Part shown: positions 49,282 through 60,139 of the stretch, one piece after another
Layout: every line of letters starts with the position of its first letter
How positions within the stretch are numbered: the first letter of the stretch is position 1
Source: Phoma sp. XZ068
Taxonomy: Eukaryota > Ascomycota > Dothideomycetes > Pleosporales > Didymellaceae
Assembly: GCA_004835665.1 (NCBI GenBank)
Contig: RBKR01000020.1
Span: 62,001-126,000, forward strand
DNA length: 64,000 nucleotides
Reading direction: 5' to 3'
The notes under the pieces: generated by a model
What the model saw: only the letters and a program-made list of their open reading frames with translations
Databases searched by the model: none
What the model was told of the DNA's origin: nothing
Position numbers and translations under genes: made by a program

Positions 49282-51158
49282 CTACTCGAATCCGTTCGCG
49301 TTCAGCAATCCTGTTGAACGAAACTGAACGGCAATCTTCCGCAGGTAAAGCTCGCACTGCTTACACTTTTTCCATCCTTCGCCATGAGAGAGGTGCTCGT
49401 AACGGAGAGAACAACTATCGTCATTCGTTACCTGATATGCTGCTAAGTCGCAGTCGTACCCGGATCCAGCTGGCTCCGGGTTTATCAAGTCTGTTCCTGT
49501 GCTCACTATGCTGGACGGGAATACTCGTTCATCTTTGTTCTTCCCGTCTGGGCCCGCGCCAAAGGAAGTGAGGGCGGCGTTCATTCGCTCAACTGGCGTG
49601 AAATCCTCGGAAGTTGTTGCATCTTCAGTGATTGGGTTGGTGGTAGTATTTCCATGATGAAGTTCCTCGTGGCACACTAGCTGCTCTTGCCACGCTTCAT
49701 CCTCCCCCTTCAAGCCAGCCGCTCCCGCTTCCTCTTCGTCTTTGACCATCACAAGAGCTGCTTCTTCTTGCTCTCTCGCAATTGTGAAAGCTATTTCCTC
49801 TTCCTCTCGTGCACGAGCATCTGCAATCTCTTTTAGAAGAGCTTCTTCCTTCTCCTTTGCAAGAGCTTGTTGCTTCAGCTGTTTTTCTAGTTTCTTCTTC
49901 TGCGATTTGGTCAAACCCGCAAATGGGTCAACCATTGGAACTTCGGGTTCCGTGACCAAAACTGGCGCAGCTTCGGGTTCTACCGCTCTAATTTCTTGGG
50001 TCGCAGGGGCCTCTTCCCCTGCTATGGTCTGCTCAAGGTCTTCTCTTTCTTTCGCGGCAGCTTCCTTCTTCAGCTTCTTCTCGAGAAGCATTCTTTGCTT
50101 CTTACTCAAATGAGTGAACGAATTCTGAGGCGGCGTTGTAAAGTCTGGTTCTATCACTTTTTCCGATTCCGTATCCAAGCTGGATAATGGACATGAGATG
50201 ATCAGTGGGGATTTCTCTGTACCCGTGTTGTCGTTGGATAAAACTTCCCTCACGGCGCCACCAGATTCGACAATATCTTCCCCATCAGCCGCTGGAAGAG
50301 CAAATTGAACGACAGGTGATTCTTTGCTTGATAGGGATGGCTCCTTGCTTTGGGTGGGTGTCTGCCTGGCGGAACTTTGGACGTCATTCAAGATGGTTTC
50401 AGCCCGTCCTTGATTGCGCTCAGTTGTAGAGTCCACGTTTACCAATTGCAGTGTGCGGAGTCTAAGCATCTCGTCGTTGTATAAAGTGACAACCATTTGG
50501 GCGAGAATCCTCGCTAGCGTAGGACTCTCGATACTCTCGAAGAAATCTGGGTCGCAAAACACGTTCGGAGTGTGCTCGAAGACATCTTGGACCTTCTTCA
50601 ACACGTAGTCCTGAAGCCAAGCATTGGTGTGAGGAGACCCGACGAGAATATCTTCTTTGATTGCGCTGATGGCGCTACGTAAGTTCATCTGTTTACCTTG
50701 ACGCTTCATCTCAGCCTGCGCTAGCTCTTGCAAACCTGGTAGTCCATATGTGGTGGCGGCCTCAAGCACCAGTATCGCTTTTTGGAACTCTCTGCGAATA
50801 ATCTCATCGTTGGATTGCTCCCCATCTTCTGCCATGCTATCGTTGAGTGTTTGATAGGTATCCGTGTGTAGAAAGTGGATCAAGACGTGGCCTATGTCTG
50901 CATCCACATCTCGTATATGAATTTCCCCTGCCCAACCAGGATCAGGGATATTCACAAGGTTCTGTAGCAGAGACCCCGGTACATGGTATCGTTTTTGGTT
51001 CAACCCAAAAAGCAGGACCACAGGGGAACTAGCATATGGACTAAGACCGTCAGCCTCGCGTTGAACGTTGCATAGTCGTATGTATGTTACCTGATCATAG
51101 GCCGAACAAGCGTAGCCGCCTTGGCTACCTTTGAAATTTTTTTTTTTTTTGCCATCAT
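49282..51158 (-). CDS. BTB/POZ-like protein with a charged Lys/Glu-rich coiled-coil region
   Basis: Proposed exons 51158-51091 and 51028-49282 with a 62 bp intron give 604 aa. The start lies at a tandem ATG pair followed by A14, which encodes MMAKKKK. The splice joins to SSPVVLLFGLNQKRYHVPGS, a typical BTB strand-helix start; the uninterrupted frame begins only at a GTG (51165). The BTB-like part (residues about 23-220) includes EIHIRDVDADIGHVLIHFLHT. The middle has two copies of a K/E-rich helix: LSKKQRMLLEKKLKKEAAAK and LTKSQKKKLEKQLKQQALAK. The C-terminus has paired cysteines (KKCKQCELYLRKIAV) that may bind zinc. Such proteins are often E3 adaptors or chromatin factors; the role here is unknown. 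Confidence 0.75.
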
Positions 51159-52035
51159 AGACCACTGCTATCGAGGTGATGGTAAGTCAAGACGAAGGGC
51201 ACTTGCTACCGCAGATTCAGAATGGCGATGAGTAGCTGCGCCATGAGCTGAGACTTCCCTTATTTAATTCATACCATTCAGCGCCTGACAGCGAGCCGGT
51301 GTCACACACGCTCTCGATGGCGGACCTCTGCATATGCGTAGACACGACACAATGCATATATCCCGCTTAGCCGCATGAACCCCGCACAGGCAAGATTCAG
51401 CCTGACTGAACATATTGCGCTCAGGCCATATTCACCAGGAGAGCGTCCGATAAGAGGTAATGATGACAAGGTAGAGCTAGATTTGATTTCATGTGTTATG
51501 TGGGTTGGCAGTTCGAGACCTCAAAACAACTGCAGTGGCAGCTTCTTAGTTCAATCTTTGGTGCGAAAACGAACATGTAAAGCGGTCGGCCCAACGCCTT
51601 TTGACCAAAATCGTATAATGGCTCCATGCTAGCTCCTTACCAGGATGTTTCAGCAGTAATGAGGCGCGAGGTCATGGGGTCACTGGCCAACGTACAGGCA
51701 GTGGAGTAGCAGCATGCACGAAAGGCAAGTAAGCTCTGGCTAACAGCAACATCAGTATACGTTCTCGAAGGGAAGCAAAGAAGCATACGAGGAGCACTAG
51801 CTGCATACCGTCATGCTAACAGTGTTCCTGTGAACGTCAGAACAAAACATGGAGGTCCTGGTTCAGTTACAGGCACATGCCATCGAACTTTGTTGGTAGA
51901 GATCGATAATCCCTGCATCAGCCTTCGCTTGTGCCTGAAGGATCGAGTATGCAAGGCAACACAGTATGTGTCGCGGCATCATTGGACCAAGGGGAGGCGT
52001 CTCATAGAATAAATTCCGCCATTTTCCTATGGTGA
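51159..52035. other. Intergenic region, BTB gene / zinc-finger gene
   Basis: About 880 bp between divergent genes, with stops in all frames. Short frames at 51375-51632 and 51830-52012 have no recognisable content. Confidence 0.5.
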
Positions 52036-53064
52036 ATGTCAATCAGAAACTACGTTCAAAAGCACTACACTTTTATCGTAAAACCCATTGTAGTTTGCCA
52101 GCCTGTAGGCTACCAAACCACCAAAGCGGGAGCTGAAGACACGATGTACGACTGCGTCACTTGCAATCGGCCTTTTAACAGCAAACAAACACTCAAGCAA
52201 CATCTAAAGTACTCACAAAAACATGGTGGAACCTTTCGCTGTGGCCCGTGTAAGCGCCCCTTTAGCAACGAACAGGCACTCAAACAACATCAACGCGATT
52301 CTCCATCCCACCAACATACCATGCAAGGCAGCTCCTCTAGCGCTATTCCAACTGCCGATACTGAGCCGCCATTATTACCAGTGAACGCGCAAGTCGTCTC
52401 GGTCCAGCATGTTAGCCCGCGAAGTCATCAAACAACATCGAAGAAGGTGCATGTTGAGTCAGCTCTTGCTCAGCTTTCCTTGTTGCATGGAAACAATGAA
52501 CAAGTCGGAGCTCGAACCAAAGCCACGACCGTATCCAATGGGAAAGTAACTCCCCAGTTGCCAAAGAAGTCAAAAAAGCCCGTTATTAGCACGGAAGAGG
52601 AGAGAAGAACATTCTTCATGTTCCCAGACCTCCATCAAAGTATTGCAGAGGCTGTCGCACCAGAAATCGCCTCACCATGGTTCAATGACGACGACAAAGA
52701 CGAAGATTTCAATACCGAATACTCAACCTGCATTATGGGGAAGTTTACATGCAACAACAGCTCATGCAAAAAGCGCTCGTGGGGCAGCATGGTAGTAGCG
52801 ATCGTGATCAGAAGCTATGCTCGTAGTGGATACACAGCTATGGTTTTCAATCAGCGCTGTAACTCCTGTGATCATTTGGGAACCCTCAAAATAGATCAGC
52901 AATCCTACATTGAGCGAGTTGCGTATAGGCTCAAGAGGTGGGCAGGCGTGGCAGTAGCTCGACCGCCTTTCATTGAGAAGACAGGACCACCACATGAGAA
53001 TGAGTTTTGCGAAGGCTGTAAAAGAGGTCTTTGTCCACAAACGGTGAATGTTCAGTATTATTAA
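52036..53064 (+). CDS. Zinc-finger protein: two C2H2-like fingers plus 3CxxC zinc domain
   Basis: Single-exon protein, 342 aa from the first ATG. Two C2H2-like fingers stand near the N-terminus: YDCVTCNRPFNSKQTLKQHL (residues about 38-57) and FRCGPCKRPFSNEQALKQHQ (about 69-88). A polar linker follows. The C-terminal 150 residues form a 3CxxC zinc-binding domain with CNNSSC, CNSC and CEGCKRGLC, preceded by the FTCNN strand. 3CxxC domains also occur in receptor-transporting proteins; the fungal members are uncharacterised. The in-frame ATG at 52144, just before finger 1, may be the true start because the first 36 residues look unlike coding sequence. A dispersed repeat follows about 200 bp after the stop. 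Confidence 0.8.
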   Translation: MSIRNYVQKHYTFIVKPIVVCQPVGYQTTKAGAEDTMYDCVTCNRPFNSKQTLKQHLKYSQKHGGTFRCGPCKRPFSNEQALKQHQRDSPSHQHTMQGSSSSAIPTADTEPPLLPVNAQVVSVQHVSPRSHQTTSKKVHVESALAQLSLLHGNNEQVGARTKATTVSNGKVTPQLPKKSKKPVISTEEERRTFFMFPDLHQSIAEAVAPEIASPWFNDDDKDEDFNTEYSTCIMGKFTCNNSSCKKRSWGSMVVAIVIRSYARSGYTAMVFNQRCNSCDHLGTLKIDQQSYIERVAYRLKRWAGVAVARPPFIEKTGPPHENEFCEGCKRGLCPQTVNVQYY

Positions 53065-53521
53065 ACAATTCGAATGCGAATGCAAATGAGATAGAAAATC
53101 CCTAAGGTGTGTTTACGGCGTTTACATGGTGAAGCAGCTATATGTAACGCCTGCAGATGACAAAGGTCAAGCTCAAAAGGCATGCCGCAACGCCGCATCT
53201 GGCGTGCCAGTACACAACAAAGATTGAACCATCACATTAGAATTGACTAACAGATCGTTTCAATTGCAATGACCCTCGCTTACAGTAAGCATCCGTTCAT
53301 TGAAATGACCGTTTTTCCGTGAGCAGTCATCGTGCATCTTTCGCATTGTGAATGAATGAGACGTCATCTTCGTGAAACAAGTTGCTCTACTTCCTGCTAT
53401 GTAATTACTCTTAAAACTCAAAACCACATAGTAGTTTCTAGTATGTGACACCTTTTTCCAGTCCGAAAGCAATACAAAGACGAGCTCATCACCTGAAAGG
53501 GGAACGACCCTCGCTATGGCT
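53065..53521. other. Intergenic region with repeat copy B
   Basis: About 460 bp between the zinc-finger gene and the phytanoyl-CoA dioxygenase relic. It holds the second copy of the dispersed repeat. A third, very short piece (GACCCTCGCT) recurs at about 53506. Confidence 0.5.
53261..53350 (+). repeat. Dispersed repeat, copy B
   Basis: Partner of 48322-48412. It shares TGACCCTCGCTTACAG, GACCGTTTTTCCGTGAGCA and ATCGTGCATC with copy A. Here GCTTACAGTAAGC is a near-perfect palindrome. Confidence 0.75.
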
Positions 53522-53901
53522 ATGGCTACACTGATCTGTTCTTCTCCACTTTGGGGTCGTTCGACATATATACGATATGCTCCCAGCGCTTATCGTACGG
53601 TTGTGTTTCGTCGACGAACCGCAGATCAGTTGAAAGGCGGATACGGCTGGTAGCGTCCTCGACCATGGCACCGGCATAGGTTGCACAAGGGGAGTGGAAG
53701 ACCACATCCTCCGCCTGATAGTCAGCGTCCAACGGAGCGTAAGCCAGATTATGCAAGATCCCGTACCGCCTGCCATTTCCTCTACCATTCCAGCTCAAAC
53801 CTTCCAGCGTTCTTGTCAAGCCAACCGCCCGCCTCTATATTGCGATTGAATGCAGAAACTCTTTCCTCGTCTCGCAGTTCTGAATTTTTCTTTGCGAAAT
53901 C
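53522..53901 (-). pseudogene. Phytanoyl-CoA dioxygenase-family relic (C-terminal half)
   Basis: Minus-strand remnant of a PhyH-type Fe(II)/2-oxoglutarate dioxygenase. The first part, in frame from 53901, reads DFAKKNSELRDEERVSAFNR and then EAGGWLDKNAGRFELEW before a stop. After a frameshift the match resumes with YQAEDVVFHSPCATYAGAMV and RIRLSTDLRFVDETQPYDKR, where the distal iron His context (VVFHSP) and the Arg of the TDLRF strand are recognisable. The N-terminal half and the HxD iron ligands are missing. It directly abuts a transcription-factor relic. Not functional. Confidence 0.75.
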
Positions 53902-54330
53902 CTAGTAGATCTGAAGTAACCGCACCTGCAGAAAGGCCAGGTTTACTGTGGGACATACTGTGCTTAGCGGGTTGATGGCCATCTGGTAGAACCGCACACT
54001 AATCGATGTTTAGAAGACTTGATAATAGCTAGGGACCGTCAGTATACCTTGCACTATAGCTAGAGAAGGCATTCTCGTGCCCGGAGTAATGCGAGCCAAG
54101 TGCCACGATCATCAAGACCAGTAGTTCAAATTTTTTGCTAAGATCTTGAGTCGGGTGTGCATCATAGAACGTTCATAGTCAAGACGAAAGCTTGGTTTGT
54201 GCACAAATCGCACGGTGGTCAATCCAAAGCCGAAAAGGTTCCTCACAAGGTCATCTGCAACCGATTTAGATGGCAATATGGTCGGTAGCTCCTCCGAAGT
54301 ACGCAAGTGATGATCTGAGAATTGGATATG
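53902..54330 (-). pseudogene. Fungal_trans-domain transcription-factor relic
   Basis: Minus-strand fragment of the middle homology domain of a Zn2Cys6-type regulator. It reads ELPTILPSKSVADDLVRNLF and VHKPSFRLDYERS, shifts frame near 54165, continues as QDLSKKFELLVLMIVALGSH, then passes a former intron near 54000-54045 and goes on as VRFYQMAINPLSTVCPTVNL and AFLQVRLLQIY up to a TAG at 53902-53904. The zinc cluster is absent and the rest of the domain is lost. It is followed without spacing, and in the same frame, by the dioxygenase relic. Confidence 0.7.
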
Positions 54331-55239
54331 TGTGGATGGTAAGGTTGAAAGTTTTTGTTTTGTGTAGTGGATGAATGCAAACTAAGAAGCACCACCATGA
54401 ACATGACAATACTGATCATCTTGAACGGCTTCGTCGGGTGTGTCGGTGTGGACCGTCCCACGCTGGGATTTGAATGGATGCGGAAAGCAGACTACAGCCT
54501 CATCCTCTACACTTAATACAGATGCTGGACGAAACCTCTGTAGTAGTGGCCATGCTCAATGATGTGTACTTCCAGACTTGCTCCTACCGCTTGCACCGCA
54601 CGCGTGGCACATGACCTGAACACCGGGTGTTTTTCCTATAGAACTCATGTCAAACCTGAAAGTGCTTCAGACACAAGCGTTAACCATACTCTCGGCAAGA
54701 CGAACAGCGTTCCTAACCTAACGGGGCCCTTGTCAGGCACCCTCCTTTTCCGTTACTGAGCTGCCTGTCTACGAGACTCGGAAGTACCAGGAAAACTACA
54801 GGGTATAATTTTGAGCGTATTGTGCTTCGTCATACTTGCTTGTGAAAGGATCGAGAGTGCTTCACCTTTCTGATTCGGGGACGAGCTCTTACTTGAACAG
54901 GTTGTTGTGCAAGGAAGAGTGGGGCGGTGGGACCAAGCGCCAAAACCACGTCATTTCCTCCAATCTGCGTCAACGCCGCACACTGAAGATCGTCCTTTCG
55001 AAGGCCCGGAATTCTTTTTCCGCACAGCAAAGATCTGGGGGCTCAACAGCATTGCTCCATGCATGTCGGCTTAAATACAATGACCGATGAAGTTAGCAAG
55101 ATGCAGATTGCTCGAGACAAATGGCATGCAGGTTGAGTCGCCTTGCACCATAAAAGGATGTGGTTTCTTCTGCGCCTAGAATAGCCCCCCGGTGTTCCTT
55201 CACATACTCCGCACTCAATTTCCCACTATTAAGTTAGCG
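54331..55239. other. Upstream region of the MFS transporter gene
   Basis: About 900 bp. The left part may contain further decayed sequence of the transcription-factor relic but nothing recognisable. A CCATAAAAGG box lies near 55148, about 90 bp before the MFS start codon, and could serve as a TATA-like element. Confidence 0.4.
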
Positions 55240-56880
55240 ATGACCAGCCCAGATACGAAACCCAGCCATGACTACAGAGATGATATTTCGGCCAATTCTG
55301 CGAGTCCAGGCATTGGAGAGATGCCAGATTGTTTACAATCCTTGAGCCCCGAGGAATATCGCAGAATTGGACGTAGAGCTACCATCAAAATGGACCTTGT
55401 TCTATTACCCTGCCTTATGGTCATGTACATCCTGTATGCAACTCGAGTCCGTTTCGTTCCTCCGTAGCATGTTGACAGTTGAACAGAAATTACTTAGACC
55501 GCAATAACATTGCATCCGCAAAGCTAGAAAATGTAATGGAAGACCTGAATCTTTCCAATACAGAATATCAGACCTGTGTCTCTATTCTGTTCGTTGGTTA
55601 CAGTATGGCGCGGAACGGTCTCATGGCAATACAATGGCTGACGATCTCTACAGTCATATTTCAAGTGCCATCGAACATGGTCTTGGGCAAGATCAAATGG
55701 CCAGGAATTTACATCTGTTCTGCCATGGCTGTCTGGGGTGTCGTCTCCGCTGCCCAGACGGAGGTGCAGAATTTTGCGAGCCTTGCCGTCTGTCGCTTCT
55801 TCATTGGATTAGTAGAGGCCGTATTCTTTCCGGGTGCACTCTTTTATCTGTCACTGTTTTACAATCGCAAGCAGTACGCCCTCCGTGCAGCGCTATTTTA
55901 CTCGGGCTCGCAGCTTGGAAATGCGTTCGGGGGCCTGCTTGCAATTGCAATCCTCAAGTTGGACGGGAAACACGGCCTCGAAGGATGGCGCTGGGTATGA
56001 GGCCTTCGCAAGCTCTAAAGGAATTTTGATTGGCTAATACAATGTGCAGCTCTTCCTTGTCGAGGGGGTTGTAACCGTAGGCCTGGCTATTGCGTTCGCA
56101 TTTGTCCTGCCCAACAGCCCATCTGACCTGAAAAGCCTCACAGAGACTGAGCTTGCTTGGGTACGTTGGAACTACGAAAGCGACCAGGGCCAGCAAGACA
56201 ACCGTTCGGAAATCACTGCCATGCATGGTTTGATCCTTGCCCTCAGGGACCCCAAGACATGGCTGTTCCTCGCAACAGTATACTGTCTGTTCATTTCGGC
56301 CGGAGTTACAAACTTTTTCCCTCCGGTAGTCGCTACCCTAGGTTACAACCGAACCACGACGCTGGCTCTTACTGCTCCGCCGTTCGTCTTGTGCTGTGTG
56401 GTAATGCTGATCGTAGGGTTTCATTCCGATCGCACAGCTGAGCGTTACTACCACATTGTTGTACCCCTGGGCGTCACTCTAATTTCCAACATCATCGCGA
56501 TTTCAACCTTGAGTACCGCCGGTCGATACATCGCCATGATGCTCATGCCACCATCTTTCTACGCAGCCTTCACAGTTCTTCTGTCTTGGATAACCGGGAC
56601 GCTGAGTCAGCCAGTCACCAAACGGGCGTCTGCCATCGCACTTATCATCTCGATTTGCAACACTACAAATGTTTGGACCCCTTACCTATACAACGGCGCT
56701 CCCCGTTACTTTGTAGCCTTCACGGTTAATCTGGTCGCTTCAGCTGCTGCTATTGTTGTAGCAACAATTACGAGGTTATATCTTCGAAAACAAAATCAGA
56801 AGCTTGATCGAGGCGAACCGACAGGAAGAGGCGGGCCCACCAGCGCTCAAGTTTCAAGTGGTTTCCGTTACGAGCTGTGA
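55240..56880 (+). CDS. MFS transporter, anion:cation symporter family (allantoate/nicotinate permease-like)
   Basis: Plasma-membrane major-facilitator transporter, 12 helices, of the fungal ACS/Dal5-Tna1-like group that imports organic anions and vitamins. Exons 55240-55433, 55487-55602, 55654-55994 and 56050-56880 (introns 53, 51 and 55 bp) give 493 aa. Family motifs: NYLDRNNIASAKL after helix 1 (spanning intron 1), FVGYIIFQVPSNMVLGKIKW across intron 2, CRFFIGLVEAVFFPGALFYL in helix 4, and VLPNSPSDLKSLTETELAW in the central loop. The C-terminal half has GFHSDRTAERYYH. It appears intact although its left neighbours are relics. Substrate unknown. Confidence 0.9.
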
Positions 56881-57934
56881 TGAGGAATCGTATCCTGTAC
56901 AACTCACGGCTAGTATAACGATTATGCCATTCTTGAGCTGGAAAGCAGATCGCTATTACCGCGCTATAGTAGCATAGCGTTTTAAATGCCCTGGACTGTA
57001 GGCTTAATTCCTGATAATGGCTGCTCTCAAACTGTCACATACCGTCGATATTGCTCAACCACTGTGCTCAAAGGCGTGTTTCTTTCGTTTCGATTGATCT
57101 TGAAGGCCACGGTTAGCAAGGTTGATTCAGCATCTGTCAACATGCGTACATTCCCAAAATTCTACGCTATTCTGTTTGAAAACATCGGCTGTTCGCAGTG
57201 CCGTAAGGTTGTTGGGATATCTGCCAGCGTGCTCTGCAATCAGCCAGTGGAGGTTTTCCAACCCGGTCAGAAACAAGCTTTAATTCACATCGCTCCAAAT
57301 GAAGCAGCAGACGTCGACATCAAGATGGAAAGGCTGTATGCAAGCAGCTGCTCTGAACCCAGAGCCGCAATGCTTCATTGTGTACGTATTTCAGCCACGT
57401 CACGCGTTCACGGCAAGTGTAAAGAGATCGAACAAAAAAGCGTGCCGATACTTACCTGCGCTGACAGCAGTGATTGTACAATAGCACACTGCCCTACAAT
57501 GCTACTGTGTCATCTGTTGTCCGCGACACTTCTGAGCACCTACACAAGCGTCATCAATCTCTACGCAATCTGGCACAATCTACGTTTTAGACTTCAATGG
57601 ATCTAACAATTTGACTCTCGCCGGCTCGACTAGCACTAAGTGTAAAACCTCATGATCAATACATAGTATACTAGTAGAAGATTTGGATACTACAGCGCCT
57701 GGGAAAATAGCGGACGAACTCTACGTGTGACTGCAACATGATGTGAAGTACTTATTATCACTTCAACTTCTGGAACTCCTCCACTACATAACGGAAAGCT
57801 ACTAAAACAGTTTCAATACTGAGATTACCTGAGCCAGCGTCAGGTTGGGTTTAATAGATATTAAAGATAGTTATAGGTTGTTAAGCTTCTGCGAGTAACT
57901 CAGCTGACTCAGTGTTTACTTGCGTGTAAATTTT
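56881..57934. other. Intergenic region with one unassigned long frame
   Basis: About 1 kb between convergent genes. A plus-strand frame at 56986-57606 could encode 206 aa with several Cys (for example FENIGCSQCRKVVG) but has no signal peptide, no recognised domain and no codon bias. I do not call it as a gene. The remainder is AT-rich. Confidence 0.4.
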
Positions 57935-59362
57935 TCACCAGCCGCCCAACTTCATGCCGCCGCCGATCTTGCTTTTGCTGCCAGTATGGCCACCGAGCAG
58001 GCCGCTGAGTAGACCGCCAACCTTGCCTGCAATTGATCCCCCAATGGAACCACCGCCGCCCACCAAACCGCCAACATTCAGTCCGCCCCTGACTTTGTCG
58101 ACAGCGCTGAACAAGCGACTGAGATCGAGAACCCCATTTACGAGAAGGGAACCAGCAAGGTTGAGAGATCCCTTGACAACACCGCCGAGAACACCAATGA
58201 GCTGACCGGCGATGGCGTTCAGATCTATACCAAGTCCAATCAGAATGGTCGTGAGATGACCGCACAAGCTCACAAGCAGTTGGCCGCCCGGCAGTTGGCC
58301 GCAAGCTGCGATGAAGCCATTAAAGTCGATAGATCCGCTTAGAAAGCCACTGAGAGCATCCAGGACGCCGCTGATATCGAGAACGATCGATCCAGATGCA
58401 CTGAGAAGACCCTTGAGTTGGGAAATTACGGCACTGAGTGCAAGACCAGCTCCGGCGCCAATGTCGAGGTGGCCGGACCCGGCGAGGAACCCCTCAAGCT
58501 GGTCAAGTAGAGCACCAATGTCAAGCCCGCCGGAGCCACTGATCGAGGCCTCGAGCAAGAGCTTGAGCCCACCGATTAAACCGCTTACATCGATACCAAG
58601 GGCCGCGCCCATATCGAATTTACCAGATCCGCTAAGTAAGGCTTCGAGTCCAGGGATCAATACACTGAGATCAATGTTACCGGATCCACCGAGAGCGCCT
58701 TTCAGTTGGTCACAAAAGACTCCCAATTCCGCGCCGCCAGGAAGGCCGCCTAGAGATCCCTTGAGGCCATCAAGCAGGCCGCCGATATTGAGATGCCCGG
58801 AGCCATCAAGATGGCCACCTCCATTCAGGAGACTTGTTAGACCGCCAACAACTCCCTCCAAATTGAGACCACCGCCTACGCCGCTGGCAAGACCTGGTAG
58901 TGTACCGCCACCAAGAAGACCGCCGACGAGACCTCCAAGGTCGAGACCTCCCAGGTTCAAACTTTCATCCGAGCCATATTCTGGACCCCCGCTGAGAATT
59001 GGAGCAGCTGAAGCACTCGGAACGAACGAGTTGGGAACTTGGGTCTCGTCTCCACCAGGCTGCGAATAACCTGCGGTAGGTACCGAGATGGTGGACGGCC
59101 CGGAGACTTTTGGCTCGTCGCTACCTGGTCCCGAGGTGGGAGCGGTAGGCTGGCTCCCCTGACCGCCCTGGAGTGGTACAGTTCCAGTAGCGGCTCCAGT
59201 GCGGTCACCGGTACATGCACAGGGGCTGGTGACTGCGGACAACGGAGTCGCATCGTCGCCATATCCTGGGGCAAAGGGGGCTGTATCGGTGCCGTATTGT
59301 GGAGCAGGCAGAGCATTGCTCATACCGATAAAGGCGATGATGGTAGCAGTAGTGAACCTCAT
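57935..59362 (-). CDS. Gly/Leu-rich repetitive secreted protein (unknown function)
   Basis: Single-exon 475-aa protein. MRFTTATIIAFIGMSNALPA is a signal peptide. Residues about 20-130 are Pro/Ser/Thr/Gly-rich and include a CAC pair, suggesting an exposed, possibly O-glycosylated linker. From about residue 135 to the end the protein is built of degenerate units of 20-40 residues with the pattern LDIGxLLxxLxGLLxGSGH (for example LNIGGLLDGLKGSLGG, LDIGALLDQLEGFLAGSGH). Only a few Cys occur in the repeats. The strongly amphipathic Gly/Leu/Ser/Asp units suggest a surface or wall structural protein, perhaps self-assembling. No catalytic motif and no GPI signal are visible. The tail is basic, ending GGGMKLGGW. 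Confidence 0.78.
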   Translation of the reverse strand: MRFTTATIIAFIGMSNALPAPQYGTDTAPFAPGYGDDATPLSAVTSPCACTGDRTGAATGTVPLQGGQGSQPTAPTSGPGSDEPKVSGPSTISVPTAGYSQPGGDETQVPNSFVPSASAAPILSGGPEYGSDESLNLGGLDLGGLVGGLLGGGTLPGLASGVGGGLNLEGVVGGLTSLLNGGGHLDGSGHLNIGGLLDGLKGSLGGLPGGAELGVFCDQLKGALGGSGNIDLSVLIPGLEALLSGSGKFDMGAALGIDVSGLIGGLKLLLEASISGSGGLDIGALLDQLEGFLAGSGHLDIGAGAGLALSAVISQLKGLLSASGSIVLDISGVLDALSGFLSGSIDFNGFIAACGQLPGGQLLVSLCGHLTTILIGLGIDLNAIAGQLIGVLGGVVKGSLNLAGSLLVNGVLDLSRLFSAVDKVRGGLNVGGLVGGGGSIGGSIAGKVGGLLSGLLGGHTGSKSKIGGGMKLGGW

Positions 59363-60139
59363 GTTGGGTTTTCTACTTCTAGAATATATTTCGATAAAGA
59401 ACGTGAAGTCACTAAGAGTGGTTTAAAGGGATTGTGAGTGCTCAGCACAAACGAAAGACTGCGGTGAAAGGCGATATAAACAATGAGAGGACACGAGATG
59501 AGATGGAACGAATGTTGATGCCTCGGTTAAGTTCTTGGGCATACAATATATACTTGATCAGAGAACATATTGACTATTTTGGGAGACACTGAGACCAGCA
59601 AGACTTATTGACAATGTTTCGAAACATTGGCATCAGTGTTTCCTCTAAGCCTTACAAAGTACTCGCGGTGACAGTTGCGCTTCCCTTTTTGGCAAGACAT
59701 CTGGTCTGTCAAATTAACAAAGACTGGCGAAAGGGGATGGCTGCAGATCAGTGCGTTAATCTCCACTATCTACGCCACCCTTTCGGCTTAGCGCTTGATC
59801 TGCATGCGGGTCTCTGCTTGTCCTCATCGTCTTATAGGAAACAAAGCCGTAAAAAGGAGTAGTCACGAACCTTCAGAGCTGCCAAATCAGCGGAAGCATC
59901 CGGTATAGCGTCGCAGGCGAGAGTCTGGTCACTACTTTCAGCTTGGTTTCCTGCGTCCAAATGCAGCCAGTGCGGTTGTGGGCCCTTTAAAGTTGGCGCG
60001 GCTTGTACCATCATCAGCTCGATTGTTTCACAATACTATCACATCACTATCATACATCTCAAAACGACATTGAATGTTTTATAGATTACCTTCAAGCAGC
60101 TGGGCCGGGTGCTCAGACGTGGGCGAAGGATCAAGCTTG
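59363..60139. other. Intergenic region between the repeat protein and the tyrosinase relic
   Basis: Promoter side of the repetitive secreted protein, then unassigned sequence. The frame at 59608-59862 has no recognisable content. Confidence 0.5.

Noticed and set aside
56986..57606. 206-aa plus-strand frame with several cysteines
   Set aside because: No signal peptide, no recognisable domain and no third-position bias; the hydrophobic C-terminal part does not form a convincing helix pattern. Left as unassigned.
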